DNA from: Cytophagales bacterium
Lineage (GTDB): Bacteria; Bacteroidota; Bacteroidia; Cytophagales; Cyclobacteriaceae
Assembly: GCA_020402945.1 (NCBI GenBank)
Contig: JADBYQ010000012.1
Span: 1-54,423, forward strand
Direction of reading: 5' to 3'
Length of the DNA: 54,423 nt
In this document: piece after piece, positions 35,493 through 44,761 of the stretch
How the letters are laid out: each line of letters opens with the position of its first letter
Position numbering within the stretch: position 1 is the stretch's first letter
The notes under the pieces: model-generated
The model's input: the letters and a program-made list of their open reading frames with translations, nothing else
What the model was told of the DNA's origin: nothing
Databases searched by the model: none
Translations under genes and position numbers: made by a program

Positions 35493-36379
35493 CTGTTAGT
35501 GTAATTATCCCGACCTATCAAGGTGAAAATAGGATTTTATCCACTCTTCAAGCCCTAGAAAGGCAGACCTTTAAGAACTTTGACGTTGTCGTATTAGTAG
35601 ATGGATCTACTGATCAAACTGTAAGCATACTGAAGGAAAGAGAATTTAGGTTAAAATCTTTTAAAATCGTTGAGCAATCGAATAAAGGAAAAGCGGCTGC
35701 ACGCAACCATGGCGTAAGAAAATCTAGCGGAGACTTGGTGATTTTTTGTGATGACGATATGTCGCCCAATGCAAACTCGGTTGAAAAACATATGAGTTTT
35801 CATTTAAGCCACCCCGATTGTCTTTTAGGTGGAAGTCAGTTTGAAATCAGTTCGCAATCAAATTTAGATATACAAAATTATAAAGCACACCTTTCTCAAA
35901 AATGGTTAAGCAAGTATGAAAGTGGTCTATCTCAAATGGATAGTACCAATCTCTTTTTTAGTTCTGCAAATTGCTCTTTACCAAGAAGCGTATTTGAGAG
36001 ATTAGGAGGTTTCGATGAACAGCTTAGCGATGCAGAGGATTATGAACTTGCCTTTCGCGCTCTCAAAAGTGGCACACCAGTTTATTTCGATAAGACTAAC
36101 GAGTCTTTTCATCGCGATCAGATTACATGTATCAGATATATAAAAAGATTACGACAATACGCAACAGCCAAGTACCACTTGGATAAAATCCACTCCATTG
36201 AAATCAAAAAAAGCTTACGGCTGAAACGAATATTTTATAGACCTTTTGCTTTTTTATTTTGGGCGAGGGCAATTGATCAGAGTTTTTTTCTGGTGCTACC
36301 TAAAAGGCTTAGGTACAGGTTATACGATGTTGTTATTCATTCTTTAGCTGTTGAATTTTCTGAAACCGACTTGGAGTGA
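35489..36379 (+). CDS. Glycosyltransferase family 2 protein
   Basis: A 296-aa GT-A enzyme starting MTVSVIIPTYQGENRILSTL. Motifs include VDGSTDQT, GKAAARNHGV and the metal-binding CDDDMSPN, then a later GGFDEQLSDAEDYELAFR segment. ATG 35489 overlaps the upstream stop as ATGA, which decides the start over an in-frame ATG at 35465. Part of the coupled glycosyltransferase run. Confidence 0.9.
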   Translation: MTVSVIIPTYQGENRILSTLQALERQTFKNFDVVVLVDGSTDQTVSILKEREFRLKSFKIVEQSNKGKAAARNHGVRKSSGDLVIFCDDDMSPNANSVEKHMSFHLSHPDCLLGGSQFEISSQSNLDIQNYKAHLSQKWLSKYESGLSQMDSTNLFFSSANCSLPRSVFERLGGFDEQLSDAEDYELAFRALKSGTPVYFDKTNESFHRDQITCIRYIKRLRQYATAKYHLDKIHSIEIKKSLRLKRIFYRPFAFLFWARAIDQSFFLVLPKRLRYRLYDVVIHSLAVEFSETDLE

Positions 36380-37485
36380 AAAGAGTTACTTATATTATCT
36401 CAGACGTTGACAAAGCACTAGCTTTTGAGTGGCTTGCAAGGGGTCTTGAAAGAAAATTTGATCTTAGTTTTATACTCATTGGAAAGCCGGAATCTATATT
36501 CTCTCAGTTTTTGAAAGAACACTCTATTCGGTTCTACGAGATTGGTAATACGAAGTACCCTTCGCGCATCAAAAAGTGGGTGCAGCTATTTTGGATTTTG
36601 GTAAAGGAGAAGCCGGATGTAGTACACACCCATTTATGGAATGCCAACTTGCTTGGCTTGTCTTCAGCGTGGCTTTTAAATATAGAGAAACGTATCTACA
36701 CGAGACATCATGCGTGTGTTCATTACCATGATTTCCCTTCCGGTAGAAAGTGGGACATCCTTTGCAACAGGCTCGCTACGCACATAGTGGCCATTTCCAA
36801 AAATGTAGAAGAGATACTAATTGATTGGGACAAAGCAGACAAAAGAAAGATAAAATTGATTCATCATGGTTTCGATTTTCAATATTTTAATTCTGTCAGT
36901 AAGGAGCGTGTTGATCAGCTAGTAGATAAATATTGTTTACCCGAACATTCTTTTCCTGTTGTCGGGGTGATTTCCCGTTACATGAAATGGAAGGGTGTGC
37001 AGTATGTAATATTTGCATTTCAAAAAGTGCGTGAGAATTACCCTTCAGCCAAATTAGTGCTTGCTAACGCACATGGTGAATATGAAAAAGCAATTAAGGA
37101 TTTACTGCAATCATTACCAAGGGATTCCTTCATTGAGATCAATTTTGAGGAGGATTTAGCTGCGCTTTATCGTTTATTTGATGTATTTGTGCACGTGCCG
37201 ATAGATGCACACGCGGAGGCCTTTGGTCAAACATATATTGAGGCATTGCTTACACAAACACCTTCTGTTTTCACATTGTCCGGAATTGCTCGGGAATTTG
37301 TGGTACATAAAAAAAATGCTTGGGTTGTGGATTTTGAAAGCACCGATCAGATTGCTGAAGGAATTAAGGAAATACTGGAGAACGGGGTATTGCGCGAACA
37401 ATTAAAGCATGAAGGTGAAGTGGCTGCACGACAGTTTTCCCTGAAAGGTTATATCTTGGCACTCGAAAAGTTATATACCGATTGA
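36376..37485 (+). CDS. Glycosyltransferase family 4 protein
   Basis: A 369-aa GT-B enzyme. The N-terminal half has VVHTHLWNANLLGLSS and YTRHHA, and the C-terminal half VVGVISRYMKWKGVQYV and EAFGQTYIEALLTQTPSVFT (E-x7-E nucleotide-sugar motif). The GTG start at 36376 overlaps the upstream stop as GTGA. Acceptor and donor unknown. Confidence 0.9.
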   Translation: MKRVTYIISDVDKALAFEWLARGLERKFDLSFILIGKPESIFSQFLKEHSIRFYEIGNTKYPSRIKKWVQLFWILVKEKPDVVHTHLWNANLLGLSSAWLLNIEKRIYTRHHACVHYHDFPSGRKWDILCNRLATHIVAISKNVEEILIDWDKADKRKIKLIHHGFDFQYFNSVSKERVDQLVDKYCLPEHSFPVVGVISRYMKWKGVQYVIFAFQKVRENYPSAKLVLANAHGEYEKAIKDLLQSLPRDSFIEINFEEDLAALYRLFDVFVHVPIDAHAEAFGQTYIEALLTQTPSVFTLSGIAREFVVHKKNAWVVDFESTDQIAEGIKEILENGVLREQLKHEGEVAARQFSLKGYILALEKLYTD

Positions 37486-37487
37486 GC

Positions 37488-38369
37488 ATGGAAAACCCGT
37501 TTGTATCTATTGTTATCCCTGCCTATAACAGCAAGCGATACATTGAAGAGTCCATTCGTTCAGTGGTAAACCAAACACACCAAAATTTTGAGTTGATAGT
37601 AGTAGACGATGGATCAACAGATGGACAATCAGAAATTATTTTAGATTGGTGTGGAAAGGACAAGCGTATACGCTCTGTACGAAACCCTAATCAAGGCGTG
37701 TCCGCAGCACGCAATATTGGGTTTAATCATTCTTGTGGCGAGTATGTCGCTTTTCTAGATGCAGACGATGTGTGGATGCCGGAAAATTTGTTTATTAAAA
37801 TCAAAAAGTTTACAACAGGTAATTATGGACTCGTACATTCTGATGCTTGGTTTATTGATGAACATTCAAATAGGAAAGGCGGGGTTATGGCAGGATGTGA
37901 AGGATGCCTCTTAGAGCATATTTTACAATGGAAAACTACACAAATTCCGGGTCCTAGCAGTATATTAGTGAAACGCGAAGTGCTACAGATAGTTGGACTC
38001 TTCGACACAAGGCTTTCAACCTCTGCCGATCATGATTTTTTTTTACGAGTAGCTGCGAAGTTTACTATTGGCAGGGTGCCCGTTGTCACTTGGAAATACA
38101 GGCTTCACAACGCCAACATGCACAAAGTTGTTTTGGTGATGGAGAGGGATATACTGCGGGTATATGCAAAAGCAAAGGCGAACAAGTTATTTAAAACTAA
38201 ATGGTTTGAAAGAGAGTGTTATGCAACTATGTACCTGATATTGGCTGCTTCTTGGGCAGGTGATGGTGAAAATAAAACAAAAGCTTTGTACTTTATGTGC
38301 AAAGTGTTTTTGAGTCATCCTATAGTATTCACCAATACCGTTAAACGTGTAATGAACCGATGGTTATGA
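37488..38369 (+). CDS. Glycosyltransferase family 2 protein
   Basis: A 293-aa GT-A enzyme. MENPFVSIVIPAYNSKRYIEES, VDDGSTDGQSEII, GVSAARNIGF and the metal-binding FLDADDVWMPENL are textbook GT2 features. ATG 37488 is chosen; a TTG at 37482 overlapping the upstream stop as TTGA is an equally coupled alternative that would add two residues. Confidence 0.92.
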   Translation: MENPFVSIVIPAYNSKRYIEESIRSVVNQTHQNFELIVVDDGSTDGQSEIILDWCGKDKRIRSVRNPNQGVSAARNIGFNHSCGEYVAFLDADDVWMPENLFIKIKKFTTGNYGLVHSDAWFIDEHSNRKGGVMAGCEGCLLEHILQWKTTQIPGPSSILVKREVLQIVGLFDTRLSTSADHDFFLRVAAKFTIGRVPVVTWKYRLHNANMHKVVLVMERDILRVYAKAKANKLFKTKWFERECYATMYLILAASWAGDGENKTKALYFMCKVFLSHPIVFTNTVKRVMNRWL

Positions 38370-39106
38370 ATTTCCGGCTACTGCCCCGTTACCTTATTAA
38401 CTTTGGCGTTTTTTCTGGATTGAGTGCTTTTTTTCAGGTTGAGTGGTTCAGGATTAGAGATGTAAAAGTAAACGGATTGGACCATCGTATTGAGTTAAGG
38501 CCGGAAACCACGGATGCAAAAGTATTTCAGGAAGTATTTCTTTTTCAGTCGTACAACCTAGCACGGCCTGATCCAAAAGTTATCGTAGATGGAGGAGGGA
38601 ATATTGGGTTGACCAGCATTTTTTTTGCTATTAAATACCCCCTAGCAAGAATTTATACGGTGGAACCATCCGACACCAATTATGAGGTGCTGCTGAAAAA
38701 CGTACGGCCATACTCCACAATTGTCCCAATTCACTCGGCCTTATGGGATAAGGATACGAGTTTAAAAATTAAAGATAAAAACGAAAATCAATGGGCCTAT
38801 ACGGTGGAGGAATGTTTGGCAGACGACCCCGATGCATTTAGTGCCATTAGTCTTTCTTCATTGATGAAACGATACGATATTCAGTATATTGATATTTTAA
38901 AACTCGATGTTGAAGGGGCTGAACATGAAATATTTGCTGAAAACGTTGATTATTGGATTCCCCGAACCCGTTGTATTTTAATAGAGCTTCATGATTGGAT
39001 AAAATCAGATTGTTCGAAAACAGTATTTAAAACACTTGCGTCCTACAATTTTAAAACTACCATATTTAACGGTATGTTATTACTAATAAATTCCGATCTT
39101 GAGTAG
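38360..39106 (+). CDS. FkbM-family methyltransferase
   Basis: A 248-aa SAM methyltransferase, the second FkbM member in the cluster. Motifs: VIVDGGGNIGLTSIFFA, YTVEPSDTNYEVL and the signature LKLDVEGAEHEIFAE. It probably O-methylates a sugar. ATG 38360 overlaps the upstream gene by ten bases; a second ATG at 38366, overlapping the stop as ATGA, is equally plausible. It is only distantly like the FkbM protein at 33716, so it likely has a different target. Confidence 0.87.
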   Translation: MVMNFRLLPRYLINFGVFSGLSAFFQVEWFRIRDVKVNGLDHRIELRPETTDAKVFQEVFLFQSYNLARPDPKVIVDGGGNIGLTSIFFAIKYPLARIYTVEPSDTNYEVLLKNVRPYSTIVPIHSALWDKDTSLKIKDKNENQWAYTVEECLADDPDAFSAISLSSLMKRYDIQYIDILKLDVEGAEHEIFAENVDYWIPRTRCILIELHDWIKSDCSKTVFKTLASYNFKTTIFNGMLLLINSDLE

Positions 39107-39108
39107 GT

Positions 39109-40980
39109 ATGTGTGGCATTAGTGGTATAGTAAGCAGGCAGTTTATTGAGACGCAATCAATAGAGAGCCTGACTAACTCCCTTATGCATAGAGGTCCTGA
39201 TGCTAAAAACGTATATCTAAATAAAACCAGCACTACTGCACTGGGGCATACACGGCTTAGCATAATTGACCTTTCTGAACAGGCCAATCAGCCTATGCGT
39301 TCACAGGATGGTCGATTGATAGTAGTATTCAATGGTGAGATTTACAATTATAGAGACATTCGAAAGGAACTTCAATTGGTGAATTCTGAAGTACGATTCA
39401 CAACGAACTCAGATACGGAAATCATCGTACATGCTTTTGCTTGTTGGGGAATGGAGATGGTGCATAGACTTCAAGGTATGTTTTCCATTGCCATTTATGA
39501 TACGTTGCTGGATAAAGTGTTTCTTTTTAGGGATCGCCTTGGTAAAAAGCCTCTATACTATTATTGTGATCATCAGCACTTTATTTTCGCTTCTGAAATT
39601 AAGGCTTTGCTTAAACATCCTGCGGTATCTAGTTCTAAGGAAATTGATAAACAGGCTGTACACGAATTTCTTCACTTAGGGTACATCCCAGAGCCTAAGA
39701 CCATTTATCGGTCAATACGTAAATTCCCGGCAGGGTCAATCGGGGAAGTTTGGAGCAATTTGTCTTTTTCATTTTACCCTTATTGGAAGGCTGATGATGA
39801 GATATTGCAGCAAAACATGAAAATTAGTGATGCGACACTGAAAGAGTCATTGAAAGAAAAGCTACACGCAGCGGTACAAAAGCGACTCGTGAGCGATGTA
39901 CCTCTTGGGGCATTTCTAAGCGGAGGCACAGACTCATCTTTGGTTACAGCCATCGCCTCAGAGTATACAACTGGCACTTTTAAGACCTTTGGCATTGGCT
40001 TCAAAGAAAACGCCTTCGATGAGCACAGGTATGCAGCGCAGGTAGCTTCCGAGTTAAAATTAGACCATTGCGGGTACATCCTATCTGAGAGCGAAGCTGC
40101 AGACATACTGGAAACCTACCTACATCATTTGGATGAGCCTTTTGCTGACACATCAACGATACCCACCATGTTGGTTTCGCGCCTTGCGCGCAAGGAAGTA
40201 AAGGTAGCACTGACAGGTGATGGCGGAGATGAATTGTTTCTTGGTTATGGTACGTACACTTGGGCGAAACGACTAAAAAACCCCCTATTCAGGTTGGTTC
40301 AGACACCGTTGACCATTGGCTTGTCTAAATTAGGCAGCGCTCGCTACAGAAGAATCTCTCGTTTGTTATTGAAGGTAGAAAGGCAACAGCTGCGCAGCCA
40401 TATTTTTTCACAAGAACAGAATTATTTTTCTGATAAAGAGATGAGTGATGAACTTTTGAGAACCACTCTTGACTATGAGCCCTTTCGATATACTGATCCA
40501 AAAGATACGTCAAGGTTTAGTGAGGAAGAAAAGCAAGCTCTGTTTGATTTAAGATTTTATTTAAAGGATGATTTGTTAGTGAAAGTTGACCGTGCATCTA
40601 TGTTTCATGGTCTGGAATGTCGTTGCCCATTATTAGACCAAAACGTTATTGCATTTGCCTTGAGTGCACCGCTAACAGTAAAAAGAAGGGGGGGTGTGAA
40701 TAAATGGATACTAAAAGAATTATTGAAAGATTACCTACCTGATCGTTTAATCTATCGTCCAAAGTGGGGTTTCAGTGTTCCTCTGTCCCGTTGGCTTAGA
40801 AATGAGTTTAAGTATTTGATTGAGGATAATCTCAATAGTAAAATCGTGGCGGAAATTGGGCTTGTAAAGGTTGACTACGTTGAGAACCTCAAGAAATCTT
40901 TTATGATGGGAGAGGACTATCTCTACAACCGAATTTGGATTTTAGTAGTGCTGCACAAATGGCTAAAAGAAAATGGATAA
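39109..40980 (+). CDS. asnB: AsnB-like glutamine-hydrolysing asparagine synthetase / amidotransferase
   Basis: A 623-aa two-domain enzyme. The N-terminal glutaminase domain starts MCGISGI, with the catalytic Cys2, and includes HTRLSIIDL and FNGEIYN. The synthetase domain has the ATP pyrophosphatase loop FLSGGTDSSL near residue 268 and LTGDGGDELF. In polysaccharide clusters such proteins are thought to amidate uronic acids or other acidic groups on the glycan instead of making asparagine. It starts two bases after the FkbM gene and overlaps the next gene by eight bases. Enzyme class certain; substrate uncertain. Confidence 0.92.
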   Translation: MCGISGIVSRQFIETQSIESLTNSLMHRGPDAKNVYLNKTSTTALGHTRLSIIDLSEQANQPMRSQDGRLIVVFNGEIYNYRDIRKELQLVNSEVRFTTNSDTEIIVHAFACWGMEMVHRLQGMFSIAIYDTLLDKVFLFRDRLGKKPLYYYCDHQHFIFASEIKALLKHPAVSSSKEIDKQAVHEFLHLGYIPEPKTIYRSIRKFPAGSIGEVWSNLSFSFYPYWKADDEILQQNMKISDATLKESLKEKLHAAVQKRLVSDVPLGAFLSGGTDSSLVTAIASEYTTGTFKTFGIGFKENAFDEHRYAAQVASELKLDHCGYILSESEAADILETYLHHLDEPFADTSTIPTMLVSRLARKEVKVALTGDGGDELFLGYGTYTWAKRLKNPLFRLVQTPLTIGLSKLGSARYRRISRLLLKVERQQLRSHIFSQEQNYFSDKEMSDELLRTTLDYEPFRYTDPKDTSRFSEEEKQALFDLRFYLKDDLLVKVDRASMFHGLECRCPLLDQNVIAFALSAPLTVKRRGGVNKWILKELLKDYLPDRLIYRPKWGFSVPLSRWLRNEFKYLIEDNLNSKIVAEIGLVKVDYVENLKKSFMMGEDYLYNRIWILVVLHKWLKENG

Positions 40981-42190
40981 TAGAGAGTCAGAATTGAACA
41001 AGGTTTTATTCCTTTCATACGATGGCCTCACAGATCCGTTAGGACAGTCGCAAATACTTCCTTATTTGTGTGGGCTTTCATTTAAAGAATATACGATTAC
41101 CATTGTAAGTTTTGAAAAAGAAGACCGTTTTGCAAAAGAAAGTGGTCGGATTTTTGAACTGTGCGAAAAGCATAGCCTGAGTTGGAGGCCTTTGAAGTAT
41201 CATAGTTATCCTCCTGTTTTATCTACACTGTATGACCTTTTTCAATTGCGAAAGTTGGCCATAAGACTTCATCGTCAAAAACAATTCGGCATCGTTCATT
41301 GCCGCAGCTACATTACTTCACTGGTTGGCTTGATGATGAAAAAACGATTTGGAATAAAATTCATTTTTGACATGCGTGGCTTTTGGGCCGATGAACGTGT
41401 GGAGGGTGGGCTATGGAATTTAAATAATCCGGTATTTAATCTCGTTTATAATTATTTTAAAAAAAAGGAAAAACGATTTTTGACGGAGTCAGATTATGTG
41501 ATTTCACTTACAGAAAATGCAAAGAAGGAGATCTTATCATGGAAAATAGCAAGTGCTCCAATCTCTATCATTTCAACTTGCGTGGATCTGGAATTGTTCG
41601 ATCCGGAAAGGGTAAAACCGGATGATCAGGCGAGATTAAGAGAGCAATTGGGTATTAAGGCTGACGAGTTTGTTCTTTTATATCTTGGTTCCTGGGGTAC
41701 TTGGTATTTGATTGACGAGATGCTGGCTTTTTTCTCGGTATTGAAAAAGGAAGTGAAGAAGGCCAAATTTTTGATCGTTTCCCCAGATCGAGTTGAATTG
41801 GCGAATTATTTGGATAAAAATGATGTGATCCTGACCCAGACCGCTCGTCAGTTAGTGCCATTGTATATTTCACTCGCAAATGCTTCCGTGTTTTTCATCA
41901 AACCTACCTTTTCAAAGAAAGCTTCTTCGGCCACTAAGATGGGAGAGATAGTAGCAATGAATGTTCCTTTTATTGTAAATAAAGGGTGGGGTGACGTGGA
42001 ATCAATTGTTAATATGGGCGCCTCCGGTTACTACCTTAATGATTTTACCGATCAATCGTTCCGTGACTCAATAGTTTGGCTAAGTGGTGGTGGGTTTGAA
42101 AAAAACAGACCACTAGCTACTAAACTTTTTGGTTTGACGGCTGGAATTGACAGATATTTGGGAGTCTATAGAGATTTGATACGTTTTTGA
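40973..42190 (+). CDS. Glycosyltransferase family 4 protein
   Basis: A 405-aa GT-B enzyme. The N-terminus KVLFLSYDGLTDPLGQSQILPYL defines a subfamily common in Bacteroidota polysaccharide loci, followed by FDMRGFWADERVEGG. The C-terminal donor domain is shorter in conserved motifs, with FFIKPTFSKKASSATKMGEIVAMNVPFI. It overlaps asnB by eight bases. Sugar specificity cannot be inferred. Confidence 0.9.
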   Translation: MDNRESELNKVLFLSYDGLTDPLGQSQILPYLCGLSFKEYTITIVSFEKEDRFAKESGRIFELCEKHSLSWRPLKYHSYPPVLSTLYDLFQLRKLAIRLHRQKQFGIVHCRSYITSLVGLMMKKRFGIKFIFDMRGFWADERVEGGLWNLNNPVFNLVYNYFKKKEKRFLTESDYVISLTENAKKEILSWKIASAPISIISTCVDLELFDPERVKPDDQARLREQLGIKADEFVLLYLGSWGTWYLIDEMLAFFSVLKKEVKKAKFLIVSPDRVELANYLDKNDVILTQTARQLVPLYISLANASVFFIKPTFSKKASSATKMGEIVAMNVPFIVNKGWGDVESIVNMGASGYYLNDFTDQSFRDSIVWLSGGGFEKNRPLATKLFGLTAGIDRYLGVYRDLIRF

Positions 42191-42213
42191 CTAGTAGGAA
42201 AATATTGCTACAA

Positions 42214-43179
42214 ATGGCTTTTGCTACCCCCATTCTTTTTATAGTCTTCAATAGACCAAATCATACCCGCAAAGTACTTGAACGTATACGTGAAATTAAG
42301 CCTAACTTTCTTTTTGTGGCAGCCGATGGTCCTAGACGTTCGCATGTAGGAGATGCAGACAAGTGTAACGAAGTTCGCGAAGTTATCAATCGAGGTATAG
42401 ATTGGCCGTGTCAAGTGAAAACGCAGTATAGAGACGAAAATCTTGGTTGTGGAAAGGGGCCTGTTCAAGCCATTACGTGGTTTTTTGATAATGTTGAAGA
42501 AGGAATAATTTTAGAGGATGATTGCTTACCAGATCTCACTTTTTTTCCTTTTTGCGAGGAGTTATTGTCTGTATATAGACATCAAACTTCAATCATGCAT
42601 GTGAGCGGAAACAATTTCCAAAATGGAATTGTAAGGGGTTCTGCTTCTTATTATTTTTCTGCGTATAGCCATAATTGGGGGTGGGCCACATGGAGACGAA
42701 GCTGGCAAAAATACAATTTTCACTTAACTGATATTGACCCGTTGATATTAGCCGAGAGTTTCAAAGTCTATGGATTTACTGAAAAGGAACATTTTTATTG
42801 GCTTTCCAATTTAGAAAACTTTAATAAGCAAACTTTAGTTGACATTTGGGACTATCAATGGGGTTATACTATTTGGAGGAACTCGGGACTGTCTATTTTG
42901 CCCAATACTAATTTAGTTGTTAACATTGGCTTTGATTCAGAAGCGACCCATACTAAAGAAGTTATATTTAAGTGGCGAAGTGGAAATCAATCGTTTCGGA
43001 AAATTGAATTGCAACACCCAAGTCAAATTCAAATTGATTCAAAGGCTGACCGTTATACTTTTAACAACCTGTTTTCTCGAAGAGATCCGATTTTTCGGAG
43101 AGTTAAAAATAAAATGCTCCTCAACCCATTGATTAGGTGGGCTTATGATAAGACAAAAACATTTAACAAAGCCATATAA
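42214..43179 (+). CDS. HlpA-like GT2-type glycosyltransferase
   Basis: A 321-aa protein of the nucleotide-diphospho-sugar transferase fold often annotated as hemolytic protein HlpA-like. It starts with MAFATPILFIVFNRPNHT, has VAADGPRR, GVPxQ-like spacing replaced by GKGPVQAI, then IILEDDCLPD (metal-binding acids) and the conserved SHNWGWATWRRSW. ATG 42214 is the family start; a TTG at 42187 overlapping the upstream stop as TTGA would add nine residues. AT-rich. A sugar transferase role in the cluster is likely; the donor is unknown. Confidence 0.83.
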   Translation: MAFATPILFIVFNRPNHTRKVLERIREIKPNFLFVAADGPRRSHVGDADKCNEVREVINRGIDWPCQVKTQYRDENLGCGKGPVQAITWFFDNVEEGIILEDDCLPDLTFFPFCEELLSVYRHQTSIMHVSGNNFQNGIVRGSASYYFSAYSHNWGWATWRRSWQKYNFHLTDIDPLILAESFKVYGFTEKEHFYWLSNLENFNKQTLVDIWDYQWGYTIWRNSGLSILPNTNLVVNIGFDSEATHTKEVIFKWRSGNQSFRKIELQHPSQIQIDSKADRYTFNNLFSRRDPIFRRVKNKMLLNPLIRWAYDKTKTFNKAI

Positions 43180-43204
43180 TCTGGGGCTTAAATAATACAA
43201 AGCT

Positions 43205-43882
43205 GTGAAAACAATCTTACACTCCATTTTATTTTATCAACTACACACAGTTAGGCGAATCAGGTACTTCTTTATATTTCTGTCTTTGCGACATTTTACA
43301 ATGATACCTCGAAGGTTATACATTGCCAATCTGGAACTATGCAGGCACTATAAAAAAATTGAAGGAGATGTCATAGAATGTGGAACTTGGCGCGGTGGCA
43401 TGATCTCAGGGATTGCAAGAATGTTGGGAAACGACAGAACCTACCACTTGTTTGACAGTTTTGAAGGTTTACCAAAAGCCACAGAATTAGACGGAGCATT
43501 TGCAACGTCCTGGCAACAAGAGAAAACCTCTAGCGATTATAGGGACAACCTTAGGGCAAATGAAAAAGAAGCAGAACAAGCGTTAATTAAATCAGGAGTT
43601 TCAACCTATGTGGTTCATAAGGGATGGTTTCGGGACACGCTGCCGTTTTACAAGAGTGACAAAGGAATAGCAATTTTAAGAATGGATGGGGATTGGTATG
43701 ATTCTACAATGGATTGTCTAAAATACCTATACCCACAAGTGAACGTAGGAGGTTTAATAATAATTGATGATTATTTCATGTGGGAAGGATGTTCAAAGGC
43801 TGTTCATGATTTCCTATCCGTTCAAAAATCATCGAGTCGCTTAAATTTTCACAAGGGAATTTGCTACTTACAAAAGCAATAG
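43205..43882 (+). CDS. TylF/MycF-type macrocin O-methyltransferase family protein
   Basis: A 225-aa SAM- and metal-dependent sugar O-methyltransferase. Diagnostic parts are FTMIPRRLYIANLELCRHY, VIECGTWRGGM, YHLFDSFEGLP, ILRMDGDWYDSTMDCL and GGLIIIDDY, where the aspartates bind metal. The start is GTG 43205; later ATG 43301 would cut into conserved sequence. It probably adds a methyl to a sugar hydroxyl of the glycan. It converges with the inverted methyltransferase gene 29 bases further on. Confidence 0.9.
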   Translation: MKTILHSILFYQLHTVRRIRYFFIFLSLRHFTMIPRRLYIANLELCRHYKKIEGDVIECGTWRGGMISGIARMLGNDRTYHLFDSFEGLPKATELDGAFATSWQQEKTSSDYRDNLRANEKEAEQALIKSGVSTYVVHKGWFRDTLPFYKSDKGIAILRMDGDWYDSTMDCLKYLYPQVNVGGLIIIDDYFMWEGCSKAVHDFLSVQKSSSRLNFHKGICYLQKQ

Positions 43883-43911
43883 AATAACTTTTTTGAAAAT
43901 AATAACGATAA

Positions 43912-44733
43912 CTATTTTGTGGCTTCCATAAAAAGAGATTTGGGATCATACGGAACGCCATTCTTCTCGTCTAATTCGAACGTAGGCCAATCAGGTATTC
44001 GACTTGAAGAAGAGGTTGTTTTAATGACATTCTTAAAATCATTCTTCTGAAGCAACTCTTTTAACGACAACTTGTCGTAGAGCCAATAATGAATTTCACC
44101 CGCTAATCTGAAATTACCTATCTCAAATTTTTTAAATTCTTCTTTGGTTAAAACGATTTTGAGAAATCTTATTCGCAATTGTCTCGTGGAAAGATGAAAT
44201 TTTACTCTGCTCAATATTGATGAAGTTGACTGTGGTTTGTTTTTTTCTTTTCGGATTGAAGTTCCGACATAACCTATTCTATCTAAGGCATATTGTACAT
44301 TTTCATCGGTTTGGCTATTTAAAAAAATAGCCATATTTCCTCCACTTTTATTTCTGACCGTCTGATCCAACAATTCTAATAAAACCCATTCATAGTTAGC
44401 TCTGTTTACATCGCTCTTCTCATGGGTATTCATTTCAAGAAGCTTAATATATTCCCTAGCGATATCTTCCAGATCGGGAGTCACTATCCTTAAAATGCCA
44501 CCTGGCTTCAGAACTCTGAAACATTCTTTTATAAAGAAATCAACATTTTCTTTTGCGATGTGCTCAATCACTTGCGAATGATAGACAACTTCGAACATGT
44601 TGTCCTTAAATGGCAATCCCTTCAGTAAATTATTTTCAATTACATCCGGTGAGTGTGATTGTAAGTCAATATTGTACCAATTCTTGTCGTATTTGCTGCC
44701 GCAGCCTACATTTAAATAACTTAACTTTGTCAT
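43912..44733 (-). CDS. SAM-dependent methyltransferase (Methyltransf_11 type), inverted in the cluster
   Basis: A 273-aa methyltransferase. LNVGCGSKYDKNWYNIDL, then MFEVVYHSQVIEHI and FRVLKPGGILRIVTPDLE are the canonical motifs. The C-terminal 120 residues are less conserved and include a predicted basic helix. This is one of only a few minus-strand genes in the polysaccharide cluster, and its start is 28 bases from the divergent glycosyltransferase start, so a compact bidirectional promoter is implied. Substrate unknown; a glycan-modifying role is inferred from location. Confidence 0.87.
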   Translation of the reverse strand: MTKLSYLNVGCGSKYDKNWYNIDLQSHSPDVIENNLLKGLPFKDNMFEVVYHSQVIEHIAKENVDFFIKECFRVLKPGGILRIVTPDLEDIAREYIKLLEMNTHEKSDVNRANYEWVLLELLDQTVRNKSGGNMAIFLNSQTDENVQYALDRIGYVGTSIRKEKNKPQSTSSILSRVKFHLSTRQLRIRFLKIVLTKEEFKKFEIGNFRLAGEIHYWLYDKLSLKELLQKNDFKNVIKTTSSSSRIPDWPTFELDEKNGVPYDPKSLFMEATK

Positions 44734-44761
44734 TTTCGGCTAAATTTTGGACTAAAATAAC

